Notes under the pieces: model-generated | Database searches by the model: none | What the model saw: only the letters and a program-made list of their open reading frames with translations | What the model was told of the DNA's origin: nothing | Translations under genes and position numbers: made by a program | Origin: Brachybacterium muris | GTDB lineage: Bacteria > Actinomycetota > Actinomycetes > Actinomycetales > Dermabacteraceae | Direction of reading: 5' to 3' | NCBI RefSeq assembly: GCF_016907455.1 | Contig: NZ_JAFBCB010000001.1 | Span: 1,798,001-1,862,000, forward strand | Length of the DNA: 64,000 bases | In this document: positions 28,222 through 36,458 of the stretch, piece by piece | Layout: the number at the start of each line of letters is the position of its first letter | How positions within the stretch are numbered: position 1 is the first letter of the stretch

Positions 28222-29466
28222 ATGATCACAGTTCCAGGGCCGGTCACCGTCCCTTCTGCGGGGGTACGGCCCGGGACCTGGTATGTGCCGGATGACGGTC
28301 TGTCCTCCCGTTCGGCGCGTGCCCGAGGGTCCGGTCCGTACGAGGCATCGCTTCCTGCGCGTCTGGCCGGGCTGGAACTGGCGCTTCCAGGAGATCTTGC
28401 GGCCGACGTGGGCGATGCCGAGGCGGCATTGGCCGCTTTCGATGCGCATTCGACCTCTGCCCTCGGCACCGACAACCCTGCCCTGGGGCCCATGAGTGCT
28501 GTGCTGCTGCGTACCGAATCGGCCTCCTCCTCGCAGATCGAGGACCTGACGGTGGGCGCGAAGCAGCTGGCCCTGGCAGAGCTCCACCAGTCACGCAGTG
28601 CGAACGCGCGGGCCGTGGTGGCGAACGTGCGCACCATGGAAGCGGCCCTGCGCCTGGCCTCCGACCTGGACCTGGACGCGCTGCTGAGCATGCATCGCGA
28701 ACTGATGACCGATGCCGCAGTCGGCTCCGGTCGCTCCGGGCCCACCGGGGATGCAGGTTCACTGCGCACCCGCCTGGTGTGGGTGGGGCGCAGCGGCTCC
28801 AGCCCACGAGGCGCTGTCCACGTAGCGCCCGAGGCCGAGGACGTTCCCCCGGCGATGGCGGACCTGATCCACTTCATCGCACGGGATGACCTGCCTGTGC
28901 TGCTCCATGCGGCGCTGGCCCATGCCCAGTTCGAGACCATCCATCCCTTCACCGATGGCAACGGCCGTACCGGCCGCGCACTGGTCCACGCCATGCTGCG
29001 GGGAAAGGGTCTGCTGCGCAGCACCACCGCCCCGGTCTCAGCCGGCCTGCTCACCGACCTCGACGGGTACGTCTCCGCGCTCACCGCGTTCCGCACCGGC
29101 GATGCCCGCCCGATCATCGAGCAGTTCGCGCACGCCGCCCGCTACGCCGCCACCACCGGCAGCCGCCTCGTGGATGATCTCGCCGCAGTCCTGGCACACT
29201 CCCGTAACCTCATGACCGGCATGAGACGGCAGGCCACAGGGTGGAAGGTGCTCCCCCTGCTGATCGCTCAGCCGATCGTGGACAGCGCCTTCGTGCGAGA
29301 TCGGCTCGGGGTCAGCGCCATGACGGCCCAGAGGGCGCTCGATCAGCTCACCGATGCCGGCGTGCTGCGGGAGACCACGGGGTTCTCCCGCAACAGGGTG
29401 TGGCAGCAGGGCGAGATCCTCGCCGTGCTCGATGGGTATGCCGCAACCGTGCGGCGGGACGGCTGA
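28222..29466 (+). CDS. Fic family protein (class II, self-inhibited)
   Basis: 414 aa. Catalytic motif HPFTDGNGRTGR at residue ~241 matches HPFx(D/E)GNGRxxR, so AMP (or other NMP) transfer is expected. The inhibitory helix SSSQIED at residues 102-108, with Glu107 pointing to the ATP site, is the class II arrangement, where toxin and inhibitor are one chain. The C-terminal ~90 residues form a winged helix (VRDRLGVSAMTAQRALDQLT). No separate FicA-like antitoxin gene. Preceded by an inverted repeat overlapping its promoter. Target unknown. Confidence 0.9.
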   Translation: MITVPGPVTVPSAGVRPGTWYVPDDGLSSRSARARGSGPYEASLPARLAGLELALPGDLAADVGDAEAALAAFDAHSTSALGTDNPALGPMSAVLLRTESASSSQIEDLTVGAKQLALAELHQSRSANARAVVANVRTMEAALRLASDLDLDALLSMHRELMTDAAVGSGRSGPTGDAGSLRTRLVWVGRSGSSPRGAVHVAPEAEDVPPAMADLIHFIARDDLPVLLHAALAHAQFETIHPFTDGNGRTGRALVHAMLRGKGLLRSTTAPVSAGLLTDLDGYVSALTAFRTGDARPIIEQFAHAARYAATTGSRLVDDLAAVLAHSRNLMTGMRRQATGWKVLPLLIAQPIVDSAFVRDRLGVSAMTAQRALDQLTDAGVLRETTGFSRNRVWQQGEILAVLDGYAATVRRDG

Positions 29467-29478
29467 CCGGCGGGACGG

Positions 29479-30240
29479 TCAGCCTTGCTCCGCCTCCAGC
29501 CCACCAAGGTCGAACACTCTGAACGGCACCGCGTACTCGACGCCGAGGCCCTCTCCCCCGCCTCGCAGGATCTCGGGGATGAACTGGGCGGGCTCGGGGT
29601 GGTCGCGGATGTGCTCGAGGTAGGCGTCGTGAGCGCTGAGCGAATCGACCGCTGCCTGGACCTGCGCCTCGTCCACCTGCTTGGCGTGGGTGGCAGCCGG
29701 GTCGCCTGCCACCAGGATCGCCCGGGCCTGCCAGGGCTCCAGTCCCTCGCTCTCGCCCAGGTCGCGGAACACCCAGGGGTTGGCGGCGTCACGCACGGCG
29801 TCGATGACCGCCAGGCCCGCCACGCGGTGATCAGCCTGGTTCAGGCCGCCGTAGGCCTCGAAGTCGAAGTTCGCGGAGAGCACGAGGTCCGGGCGGACCT
29901 GGCGCACCACCCGGGCGATGTCGCGCCGTAGCGGGAGCCCGTATTCCAGCATCCCGTCAGGGTGATCGAGCATGCGCAGCTCGGAGACTCCCACGATCTC
30001 GCAGGCGCGCCGCTGCTCCTTCTCGCGCAGCGGCGCGACCTTCTCCGGGGCCTCAGCCATGCCGGTCTCGCCGCGGGTGAGCAGCAGGTAGGTGACCTCT
30101 ACGCCAGCACCGGTCCAGGCGGCCACGGCCGCGGAGGTGCCGTACTCCATGTCGTCGGGATGGGCGACGACGCACAGAACGAGCCGCACTCCCGTCTCGG
30201 GCAGAGGCTGCAGGGCGGGCTCGGTGTCGTGGTCGGTCAT
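29479..30240 (-). CDS. PIG-L family deacetylase
   Basis: 253 aa. Zinc-binding motif AHPDDMEYG near the N-terminus and a distal NQADHRVAG supply the conserved His/Asp/Asp/His set of LmbE/PIG-L N-acetyl-sugar deacetylases. The family includes the MshB and Mca steps of mycothiol metabolism, but this protein lacks the extended MshB signature, so the substrate is open. Start: ATG at 30240 with GAAGGAG upstream. Convergent with fic, only 12 bp apart, and 28 bp after a broken oxidoreductase gene on the same strand. Confidence 0.85.
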   Translation of the reverse strand: MTDHDTEPALQPLPETGVRLVLCVVAHPDDMEYGTSAAVAAWTGAGVEVTYLLLTRGETGMAEAPEKVAPLREKEQRRACEIVGVSELRMLDHPDGMLEYGLPLRRDIARVVRQVRPDLVLSANFDFEAYGGLNQADHRVAGLAVIDAVRDAANPWVFRDLGESEGLEPWQARAILVAGDPAATHAKQVDEAQVQAAVDSLSAHDAYLEHIRDHPEPAQFIPEILRGGGEGLGVEYAVPFRVFDLGGLEAEQG

Positions 30241-30268
30241 CGGGGTCTCCTTCGACGGGTCGACGTCA

Positions 30269-31497
30269 TCACGCCACTGTACGGGCGGAGATGCTCCGAT
30301 CCTCATCTGCGGCCTCCAGCTCGTCGTCGGCCTCCAGCAGCCGTACCAGTTCGGCCACGGCCGCACGTCCGGCGCGGTTCGCTCCGATAGTGGAGGCGCT
30401 GGGGCCGTAGCCCAGCAGGTGGATGCGGGGGTCCTCGGCGACGGCGGTTCCGTCCATGGTGATGCCGCCGCGGTGGTTGTGCAGGCGCAGCGGGCGCAGG
30501 TGCGTGAGCTCGTGCCGGAACCCGGTGGCCCACAGCAGGACGTCCAGTTCAGTGGTGGTGCCGTCGGCCTCGATCACTCCGCCGGGCACGATGCGACCGA
30601 ACATGGGGTGGCGCTCCAGGATCCCGCGTCGGTCGGCCTCGCGCAGGGTGGAGGTCCAGAACAGTCCGGTGGCGGAGACGACGCTCTGGACGGGAAGCCC
30701 TTGGGCAACGCGCTCGGCCACCCCGGCCACGGCGCGGCTCCCCCGTTCTGCCGTGAACGCCTCCTCGGTGAACACCGGTTCGCGGCGGGTGTACCAGTGG
30801 GTGGTGGCGCCGGCGTCGGCCAGCTCCATCAGGTGCCCCAGAGCGCTGATGCCGCCGCCGATCACCGCGACGCGCTTGCCGGTGAAGTCGCCCGCGCGGG
30901 TGTAATCGGCTGTGTGCAGCTGCCGGCCGGTGAAGTCGGCGGCCCCGGGATAGGCGGGGAGGAAGGGGCGGGTCCAGGTGCCGGTGGCGTTGAGGATCGC
31001 GCGGTGCGTATGAGCGGCAGCGAGGTGCCGTCGGGGCCGACGGAGTGGATCAACAGGCGGCGGCGCGGGAGCGGACCCTCGGGGTCGTCAGGAGCGCCGG
31101 GATCGTTCTCGACCCGGACCACGCGCACGGACCGTTCGATCGGCACCTGGTAGCGGGCTTCGAAGTCCGCGAAGTAGGCGGGGACGGCCTGGTTGGAGGG
31201 CTCGCTGGGGTCGGATTCCACCTCGGGCATGCCGGGCAGCTCGCGGATACCGTTCACGGTGGCCATGGTGAGGCTGTCCCAGCGGTGCCGCCAGGCACCC
31301 CCGGGACCCTGTTCGGCATCCAGCAGGATCACGCTGCGGTCGGATGATTCAGAGATGTAGGTGGAGTCGGCGCGGTCGGAGGATTCTGAGGATTCGGTGG
31401 AGCGGAAGCCACGTCGCCACAGGTGGTAGGCGACAGAGAGCCCTGCCTGGCCTGCGCCGATCACCACCACGTCCGCTTCGCGCATATCCGTCCTCAT
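30269..31497 (-). pseudogene. Frameshifted FAD-dependent oxidoreductase (flavin monooxygenase type)
   Basis: Two reading frames together make one protein. The 5' part (31497 or 31485 down to about 31005) has the FAD motif VVVIGAGQAGLSVAYHL and GPGGAWRHRWDSL; the 3' part continues with AILNATGTW, the NADP motif VIGGGISALGH, and LLWATGFRHELTHL. They join by a one-base loss near 30995-31010, within GCACCGCGCGATC on the coding strand. A Ser/Glu-rich insertion of ~24 residues lies early in the FAD domain. Either a recent mutation or a sequencing error in a GC-rich stretch. Confidence 0.8.
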
Positions 31498-31558
31498 GAC
31501 CGGCTGAACACCGGCGCAGGAAGGAGTGTTTCCACCCGAGGTCGGGCTGACACCGAGG

Positions 31559-32944
31559 TCACACGATGTGGAGGGTGCGCTCCGAGTGCTCGGTTCCGGC
31601 GGGCGCTTGCCTCTTCCCCTGCACATCAGCCAGGGCGCGGTCCGCAGTGGGCACGACGCGGGGAGGCTCAAGAGCAGCGACAGCGGCAAGCGCGCGATCC
31701 AGGTCCGCCTGCAGGTCCGTCAGGTCCTCCAGGCCGATGCTGATGCGCACGGTCCCGTCGGTCACCCCGCAGGCGGCGCGCTGCTCAGGCGTGAGGTGGG
31801 AATGAGTGGTCGTGGCGGGATGGCACACCAGGGAGCGGGCATCGCCGATGTTGACGGCGATGGTGAACAGCTCCAGTGCGTCGCAGAATGCCGCAGCAGC
31901 GTCCTCTCCCCCGGCCAGATCCACCGAGAACACGCCGGAAGTGCCGCGGGGGAAGTCCCGGGCGGCGATCGCGGCATCACGTCGGCCGGGGATCGCGGGG
32001 TGGTTGACCCGCGCGACCCCGGGCCGCTCGTGCAGGCGGGAGGCGAGCTCCTTCGCAGTCGCGCTGATGCGGTCCATGCGCAGATCCAGCGTCTCGATGC
32101 CCACCAGGATCTGCTGGGCACTGGCCGCGGGGAGGGTGGCGCCGAAGTCGGTGACGTACTTGGCGCGGGCGTAGGAGAGCAACCCCGAGCAGCCGCGCTC
32201 GTAGTCATCGGCGAAGGTGACGCCGAACCGCCGGTTCGGGGTGGTCAGGCGCTGCCAGCGTTCGGGCCGACGGCGGGGGTCGAAGCGGCCGGTGTCCACG
32301 ATGAGTCCCGCGATGGTGGTGCCGTGACCGCCCAGGTACTTGGTGGCGGAGTGGACGATGACGTCGGCCCCGTGGTCCCCGGGGCGGTACAGGGCAGGGC
32401 TTGCCAAAGTGGAGTCCACCACCACGGGCACGTCGTACCGGTGGGCGATCTCGGCGATCGCGGGCAGGTCCACCAGTTCCGCCCCGGGGTTGGCGATGGA
32501 TTCGAGCAGCACCGCTCGGGTCTCGGGCCGGATCGCGGCCTCCCAGCCGTCCAGGTCCCAGGGATCCACGGTAGTGGAGGTGACGGCGAGGTCGGCCAGG
32601 GTGTCGTCCAGGAACTCGGTGGTCCCGCCGTACAGGCGGTTCGAGGCGACCACATGGCTACCCGGTTCCAGCAGTGCGCACAGGGCGATGGTGGTGGCCG
32701 CCTGCCCGCTGGCCACGGCGATCACCCCGATGCCGCCCTCGAGCAGGGCGATGCGCTCCTCGAGCACCGCGGTGGTGGGATTGCCGGAACGGGAGTACGC
32801 GAAGCCCTCGCAGCGACGCGCGAACAGCGCCTTCAGCGACTCGTGGCTGGGGTGGGCGTACGCACTGGTGGCATAGATGGGCGGCACCACGGCCCCGTGG
32901 GGGTCCCGTGCTCGCCATCCCCCGTGGATCGCTGCGGTGGACAT
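31559..32944 (-). CDS. metY: O-acetylhomoserine sulfhydrylase-like PLP enzyme
   Basis: 461 aa, Cys/Met-metabolism PLP family. The PLP lysine is in HSATKYLGGHG (about residue 205); YSRSGNPTTAVLEERIA, SGQAATTIAL and the C-terminal DGTVRISIGLEDLTDL are family blocks. Length and the long insert favour O-acetylhomoserine aminocarboxypropyltransferase (direct sulfhydrylation to homocysteine) over cystathionine gamma-synthase. A Pro/Ala-rich tail follows the domain. Spaced 61 bp from the broken oxidoreductase, and 142 bp from the tag fragment. Confidence 0.85.
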   Translation of the reverse strand: MSTAAIHGGWRARDPHGAVVPPIYATSAYAHPSHESLKALFARRCEGFAYSRSGNPTTAVLEERIALLEGGIGVIAVASGQAATTIALCALLEPGSHVVASNRLYGGTTEFLDDTLADLAVTSTTVDPWDLDGWEAAIRPETRAVLLESIANPGAELVDLPAIAEIAHRYDVPVVVDSTLASPALYRPGDHGADVIVHSATKYLGGHGTTIAGLIVDTGRFDPRRRPERWQRLTTPNRRFGVTFADDYERGCSGLLSYARAKYVTDFGATLPAASAQQILVGIETLDLRMDRISATAKELASRLHERPGVARVNHPAIPGRRDAAIAARDFPRGTSGVFSVDLAGGEDAAAAFCDALELFTIAVNIGDARSLVCHPATTTHSHLTPEQRAACGVTDGTVRISIGLEDLTDLQADLDRALAAVAALEPPRVVPTADRALADVQGKRQAPAGTEHSERTLHIV

Positions 32945-33086
32945 GCTGCGCCTCCTTGAATCGCTGACGCCCTCAGCTTCGGGCAGGAGGCACGATGGGG
33001 CGCAGGAATGTGACGGTGTGTGGCGTGGGTGCGGAACCGGCGGCGGCGCGGGGCCAGTGCAGTCGCCTGTCGTACGACCTGACTCG

Positions 33087-33520
33087 TCAGTCGAGAGGCG
33101 TGCCGTCCTCGGCCCACAGCCCGGAGCAGCCGCGGCGGTGCGACCCCACCAGGTGGGTGTCCACGATGCCGATCGCCTCCATCAGCGCGAACATCGTCGT
33201 CGGCCCCACGAAGCGGAAGCCGCGCTTCTTCAGCTCCTTGGCCAGAGCCGTCGATTCGGCAGAGACGGTGGGGACCTCTGCTGCGGTGCGGGGCATCGGG
33301 GTGCGCTCGGGGCGGTAGGACCACACCAGGTCCGCCAGTGTGGCGCCGGGGCCCAGCTCCCCCCGTGCGCCGAGACCGTCGGCACCGCGCAGCGCGAGGG
33401 TGGCGCGGGCGTTGCTGATGGTGGCCTCGATCTTGCCGCGATGGCGGATGATGCCGGTGTCCTCCAGGAGCCGCTCCACGTCGGCCTCATCGAAGACCGC
33501 GACCGCATCGGGATCGAAAC
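33087..33520 (-). pseudogene. tag: DNA-3-methyladenine glycosylase I, 3' fragment
   Basis: C-terminal ~143 residues of Tag, from FDPDAVAVF through the catalytic helix region GKIEATISNARA to KRGFRFVGPTTMFALMEAIG and a terminal His pair (VDTHLVGSHRRGC) that matches the Tag zinc site. The frame is opened artificially into the adjoining IS21. Joining this fragment to 36102-36337 restores AFAGFDPDAVAVF without loss, so the gene was intact before the insertion. Confidence 0.9.
33514..33520. repeat. Target-site duplication, left copy of IS21 insertion
   Basis: TCGAAAC immediately left of the element, matched at 36102-36108. An extra shared A on the outer side makes the repeat 7 or 8 bp (ATCGAAAC) depending on where the element end is drawn. 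Confidence 0.85.
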
Positions 33521-33633
33521 TGAGTATTCGTAGTCGTGGGAGCCACCGAATCTTGCTCTTGGGGACCGCCGATCGTGCCGACGGGGGCCAGTAGCCGCCG
33601 CGGTGGGGACCACTGGCTCCCGCCGGCATCGGG

Positions 33634-34380
33634 TCACTGGGGCAGTGCGGTGTGTTCTCGCATGTTCCTGTCGCCGGTGTCGATCCAGATTGTGTTGTGC
33701 ACGATGCGGTCCATGATCGCATCGGCGTGGACTGCTCCACCGAGCCGGGCGTGCCAGTCCTTCTTCGGGTACTGGGTGCAGAACACGGTCGAGCCGGTGT
33801 CATAGCGGCGCTCGAGCAGTTCCAGCAGCATCGAACGCATTCCCTCGTCAGGATGGTCCAGCAGCCACTCGTCGATCACCAGCAGCGAGAACGTGGAGTA
33901 CTTCCGCAGGAACTTCGTCTGGCCCTGCGGCTTGTCCTTTGCCAGGGCCCAGGCCTCTTCGAGGTCGGGCATTCGGATGTAGTGGGCTCGGAGCCGGTGC
34001 TGGCAGGCCTGCTTCGCCAGCGCGCAGCCGAGGTAGGACTTCCCTGAGCCGGTGAAGCCCTGGAAGACCACGTTCTGTTGCCGCTGGATGAAGGAGCAGG
34101 TTGCCAGTTGCGCGATCACGTTCCGGTTCAGTCCCCGTTCCTCGACCAGATCCAGCCGCCGCAGGTCCGCTCCGGGATAACGCAGCCCCGCCCGGCGGAT
34201 CAGACCCTCGACCTTTCCATGATTGAAGATGGAATGCGCCTCGTCCACGATCAGCTGGAGCCGTTCCTGGAACGACATCCCCAGCACGTGAGCCTCATCC
34301 TGGGCATCGATCGCGTCCAGCAGCGCGGTCGCGCCCATCTCGCGCAGCTTCCGCTTCGTGTCGTTATCGATCACGCTCAC
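33634..34380 (-). CDS. istB: IS21 helper ATPase IstB
   Basis: 248 aa AAA+ protein with Walker A GFTGSGKS and Walker B LLVIDEW. IstB binds DNA with ATP and directs the IstA transposase to the target. Start: GTG at 34380 overlaps the istA stop as GTGA, the usual IS21 coupling. Full length. Confidence 0.93.
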   Translation of the reverse strand: MSVIDNDTKRKLREMGATALLDAIDAQDEAHVLGMSFQERLQLIVDEAHSIFNHGKVEGLIRRAGLRYPGADLRRLDLVEERGLNRNVIAQLATCSFIQRQQNVVFQGFTGSGKSYLGCALAKQACQHRLRAHYIRMPDLEEAWALAKDKPQGQTKFLRKYSTFSLLVIDEWLLDHPDEGMRSMLLELLERRYDTGSTVFCTQYPKKDWHARLGGAVHADAIMDRIVHNTIWIDTGDRNMREHTALPQ

Positions 34381-35939
34381 CGGACACCTCCGGCGTAGTA
34401 GTCGGCGCCACGGACGTATCCGCCGTCTTCCGCGGGTTCCTCGCGGGGTGGACGCAGGGCGGCGACCTTGTCCTGCCCGGTGGCCAAGATCGGGTGCAGA
34501 TGCGCATAGCGCGGTGAACGGACCCGTCCCGTCAGCGCGAGTGCGCAGGCCGCCTCGACCCGATCTACGGAGAAGCGGCGAGAGAGCCGTAGCACCGCCA
34601 ACGCGGGATCCAGGCCCTGTTCCACGATCGGCACGGACTCGAAGATCCGCTGGATCACGATCACCGTGGCCGGCCCGACCCGATCTGCCCACGCCCGCAC
34701 CCTCTGCGCGTCCCAGGCCTGGAAACGCTCGCCCGCAGGTAGGTCCGCGTCGTTGGTGCGGTACTCATTGCTCGCGGTCTCCGGGAGCAGCAGGTGACTG
34801 GTCAGTCGCTGGCTGCCCTGATAGATCTCCAGCGTCCGGGCCGTGATGCGCAGATCGACCTTCGCGCCGATGTGCGCGAACGGCGCGGAGTAGAAGTTCC
34901 GCGCGAACGTGACGTGCCCGTTCCTGCCCACTCGTCGTCCGTAGTGCCATGTCGAGATCTCGTAGGGCACCGCCGGCAGCGGCGTCAGCAGCGGCCGCTC
35001 CTCCGCGTCGAACACGCTGGCGCGGGATCCGGGCCGCTTCTGGAACGGCTCCGCGTTATAGGCCTCCATCCGCTGCCCGATGGCGGCTGCAAGTTCGGGC
35101 AGGGACGTGAATCGCTGATCCCGCAGCCCGGCGATGACCCAGGTCGCGACGTGCGCGACGGTGTTCTCCACGCTCGCCTTGTCTTTCGGTTTCCGCACCC
35201 TCCCCGGGAGCACCGCCGCCGAGTAATGCGCTGCCATCTCGCGATACGCATCGTTCAGGACGATCTCGCCCTCGCGGGGGTGCTTCACCACACCGGTCTT
35301 GAGGTTGTCCGGAACGATCCTCGGGACCGTCCCGCCCAGCGCCTCGAACATCGCTACGTGCGCTCGCAGCCAGGACTCCTGGCGCATATCCAGCGCCGGG
35401 AAGCAGAACGCGTAACGAGAAAAAGGCAGGCAGGCAACGAACAAGAACACCTTCGAGACCTCGCCGGTGACCGGATCGGCCAGCTCCATCGTGGGGCCGG
35501 ACCAGTCGACCTCCACGCTCTGGCCGGCCTTGTGACCGACTCTCGAAGCGGCACCGGTGACCATGACGTGGTGCTGGTAGGTGCGGCAAAACCGGTCATA
35601 CCCCATCGCCGGATCCCCAGCCGCCGTGGTCGCGTCGAAGTACTCGCCGTGCAACAGCTTCAGCGTCACGCCGACCCTGGCCATCTCTCGATGGACCTGT
35701 TCCCAGTCCGGCTGTGCGAACACGCTCTCGTGCTCGCCCCGGCCCGGGAACAACCGGGCATACACCTGCTCATCGGCGACGTCCGCGATATCGCCCCACC
35801 CGATCCCTGCAGCGTCAGCGGCCTCGAACACCGCCCTCACGGACTTGCGGGACATGCCCTGCGAGGACGAAATCGCTCGCCCCGACAGACCTTCTGCGCG
35901 CAGCTGGAGCACCAGCTTCGCCCTGATCTTCCGTACCAT
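34377..35939 (-). CDS. istA: IS21 transposase IstA
   Basis: 520 aa. N-terminal helix-turn-helix (LRAEGLSGRAISSSQGMSR), then an RNase-H-like DDE integrase core with VDWSGPTMEL, RIVPDNLKTGVVK and KDKASVENTV supplying the acidic residues, and a beta-rich C-terminal domain. Performs the cut-and-join steps for IS21. ATG at 35939. Intact and identical in sequence to the copy at 57086. Confidence 0.94.
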   Translation of the reverse strand: MVRKIRAKLVLQLRAEGLSGRAISSSQGMSRKSVRAVFEAADAAGIGWGDIADVADEQVYARLFPGRGEHESVFAQPDWEQVHREMARVGVTLKLLHGEYFDATTAAGDPAMGYDRFCRTYQHHVMVTGAASRVGHKAGQSVEVDWSGPTMELADPVTGEVSKVFLFVACLPFSRYAFCFPALDMRQESWLRAHVAMFEALGGTVPRIVPDNLKTGVVKHPREGEIVLNDAYREMAAHYSAAVLPGRVRKPKDKASVENTVAHVATWVIAGLRDQRFTSLPELAAAIGQRMEAYNAEPFQKRPGSRASVFDAEERPLLTPLPAVPYEISTWHYGRRVGRNGHVTFARNFYSAPFAHIGAKVDLRITARTLEIYQGSQRLTSHLLLPETASNEYRTNDADLPAGERFQAWDAQRVRAWADRVGPATVIVIQRIFESVPIVEQGLDPALAVLRLSRRFSVDRVEAACALALTGRVRSPRYAHLHPILATGQDKVAALRPPREEPAEDGGYVRGADYYAGGVR

Positions 35940-36101
35940 TCCAGATTGCTCCTTCCGCCGCGTGCCCTATACACACGGCGGAAGGAGCGTAGACAGAGCG
36001 GCCCCAACGACACCACTGGTGGTCCCGAACGACGCCACCGCTACGGCAGCGACGTGGCACCCGAACCCTCGATCAGCGGACCCCAGCGAGGCGAATATTC
36101 A

Positions 36102-36108
36102 TCGAAAC
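36102..36108. repeat. Target-site duplication, right copy of IS21 insertion
   Basis: TCGAAAC directly right of the element, matching 33514-33520. Confidence 0.85.
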
Positions 36109-36337
36109 CGGCGAAAGCGTCCCGGAAGCCTTCGCGCCGGCGCAGGATCGTGGCCCAGCTCAGCCCCGACTGGAAGCCCTCCAGGGCGAGCCGTTCGAAC
36201 ACCCCGCGCTCTTCGCGCACCGGCATGCCCCATTCGGTGTCGTAGTACTCCCGCAGGTCGTCGTGCCGCGAGGCCCACAGCGGACAGTGCAGTCCGTCCT
36301 CCCCCGCCAGCAGGTCCTCGTTCGTCATCGCCGCCAT
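36102..36337 (-). pseudogene. tag: DNA-3-methyladenine glycosylase I, 5' fragment
   Basis: N-terminal ~78 residues of Tag: CPLWASRHDDLREYYDTEWG contains the zinc-binding Cys region (from HCPLW) and the substrate-pocket Tyr/Trp; GFQSGLSWATILRRREGFR is the family helix. Starts at ATG 36337 (or 36328). The frame runs on into IS21 sequence and stops there. Tag removes 3-methyladenine from alkylated DNA; the split should abolish it. Confidence 0.9.
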
Positions 36338-36398
36338 TTCCCCTGTCCGTGAACACCGCAGGAGTTCGCCTCCTGCTCGACCTGCCCGATGGGCCGGG

Positions 36399-36412
36399 CC
36401 GACCGGTCGGCT
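36399..36412. promoter_or_regulatory. 14-bp perfect palindrome between tag and the P450 gene
   Basis: GCCGACCGGTCGGC in the 121-bp divergent intergenic region, about 50 bp upstream of the P450 start. A candidate operator. The P450 start has TAGGTT ending about seven nt before its ATG and no Shine-Dalgarno sequence. Confidence 0.35.
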
Positions 36413-36458
36413 CCATCGTTCCCAAGCAATGCCACGGTAGTGCGCATAGGTTGGCCCG

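Larger units (their letters stand above)
33521..36101 (-). mobile_element. IS21-family element, copy 1
   Basis: 2,581 bp with ends TGAGTATTCG (left) and, read inward, TGAATATTCG (right), carrying istA and istB on the minus strand. Inserted in tag with a clean target duplication. A second copy of exactly the same length lies at 56924-59504 in opposite orientation, and the encoded proteins are identical, so transposition was recent. Confidence 0.93.
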
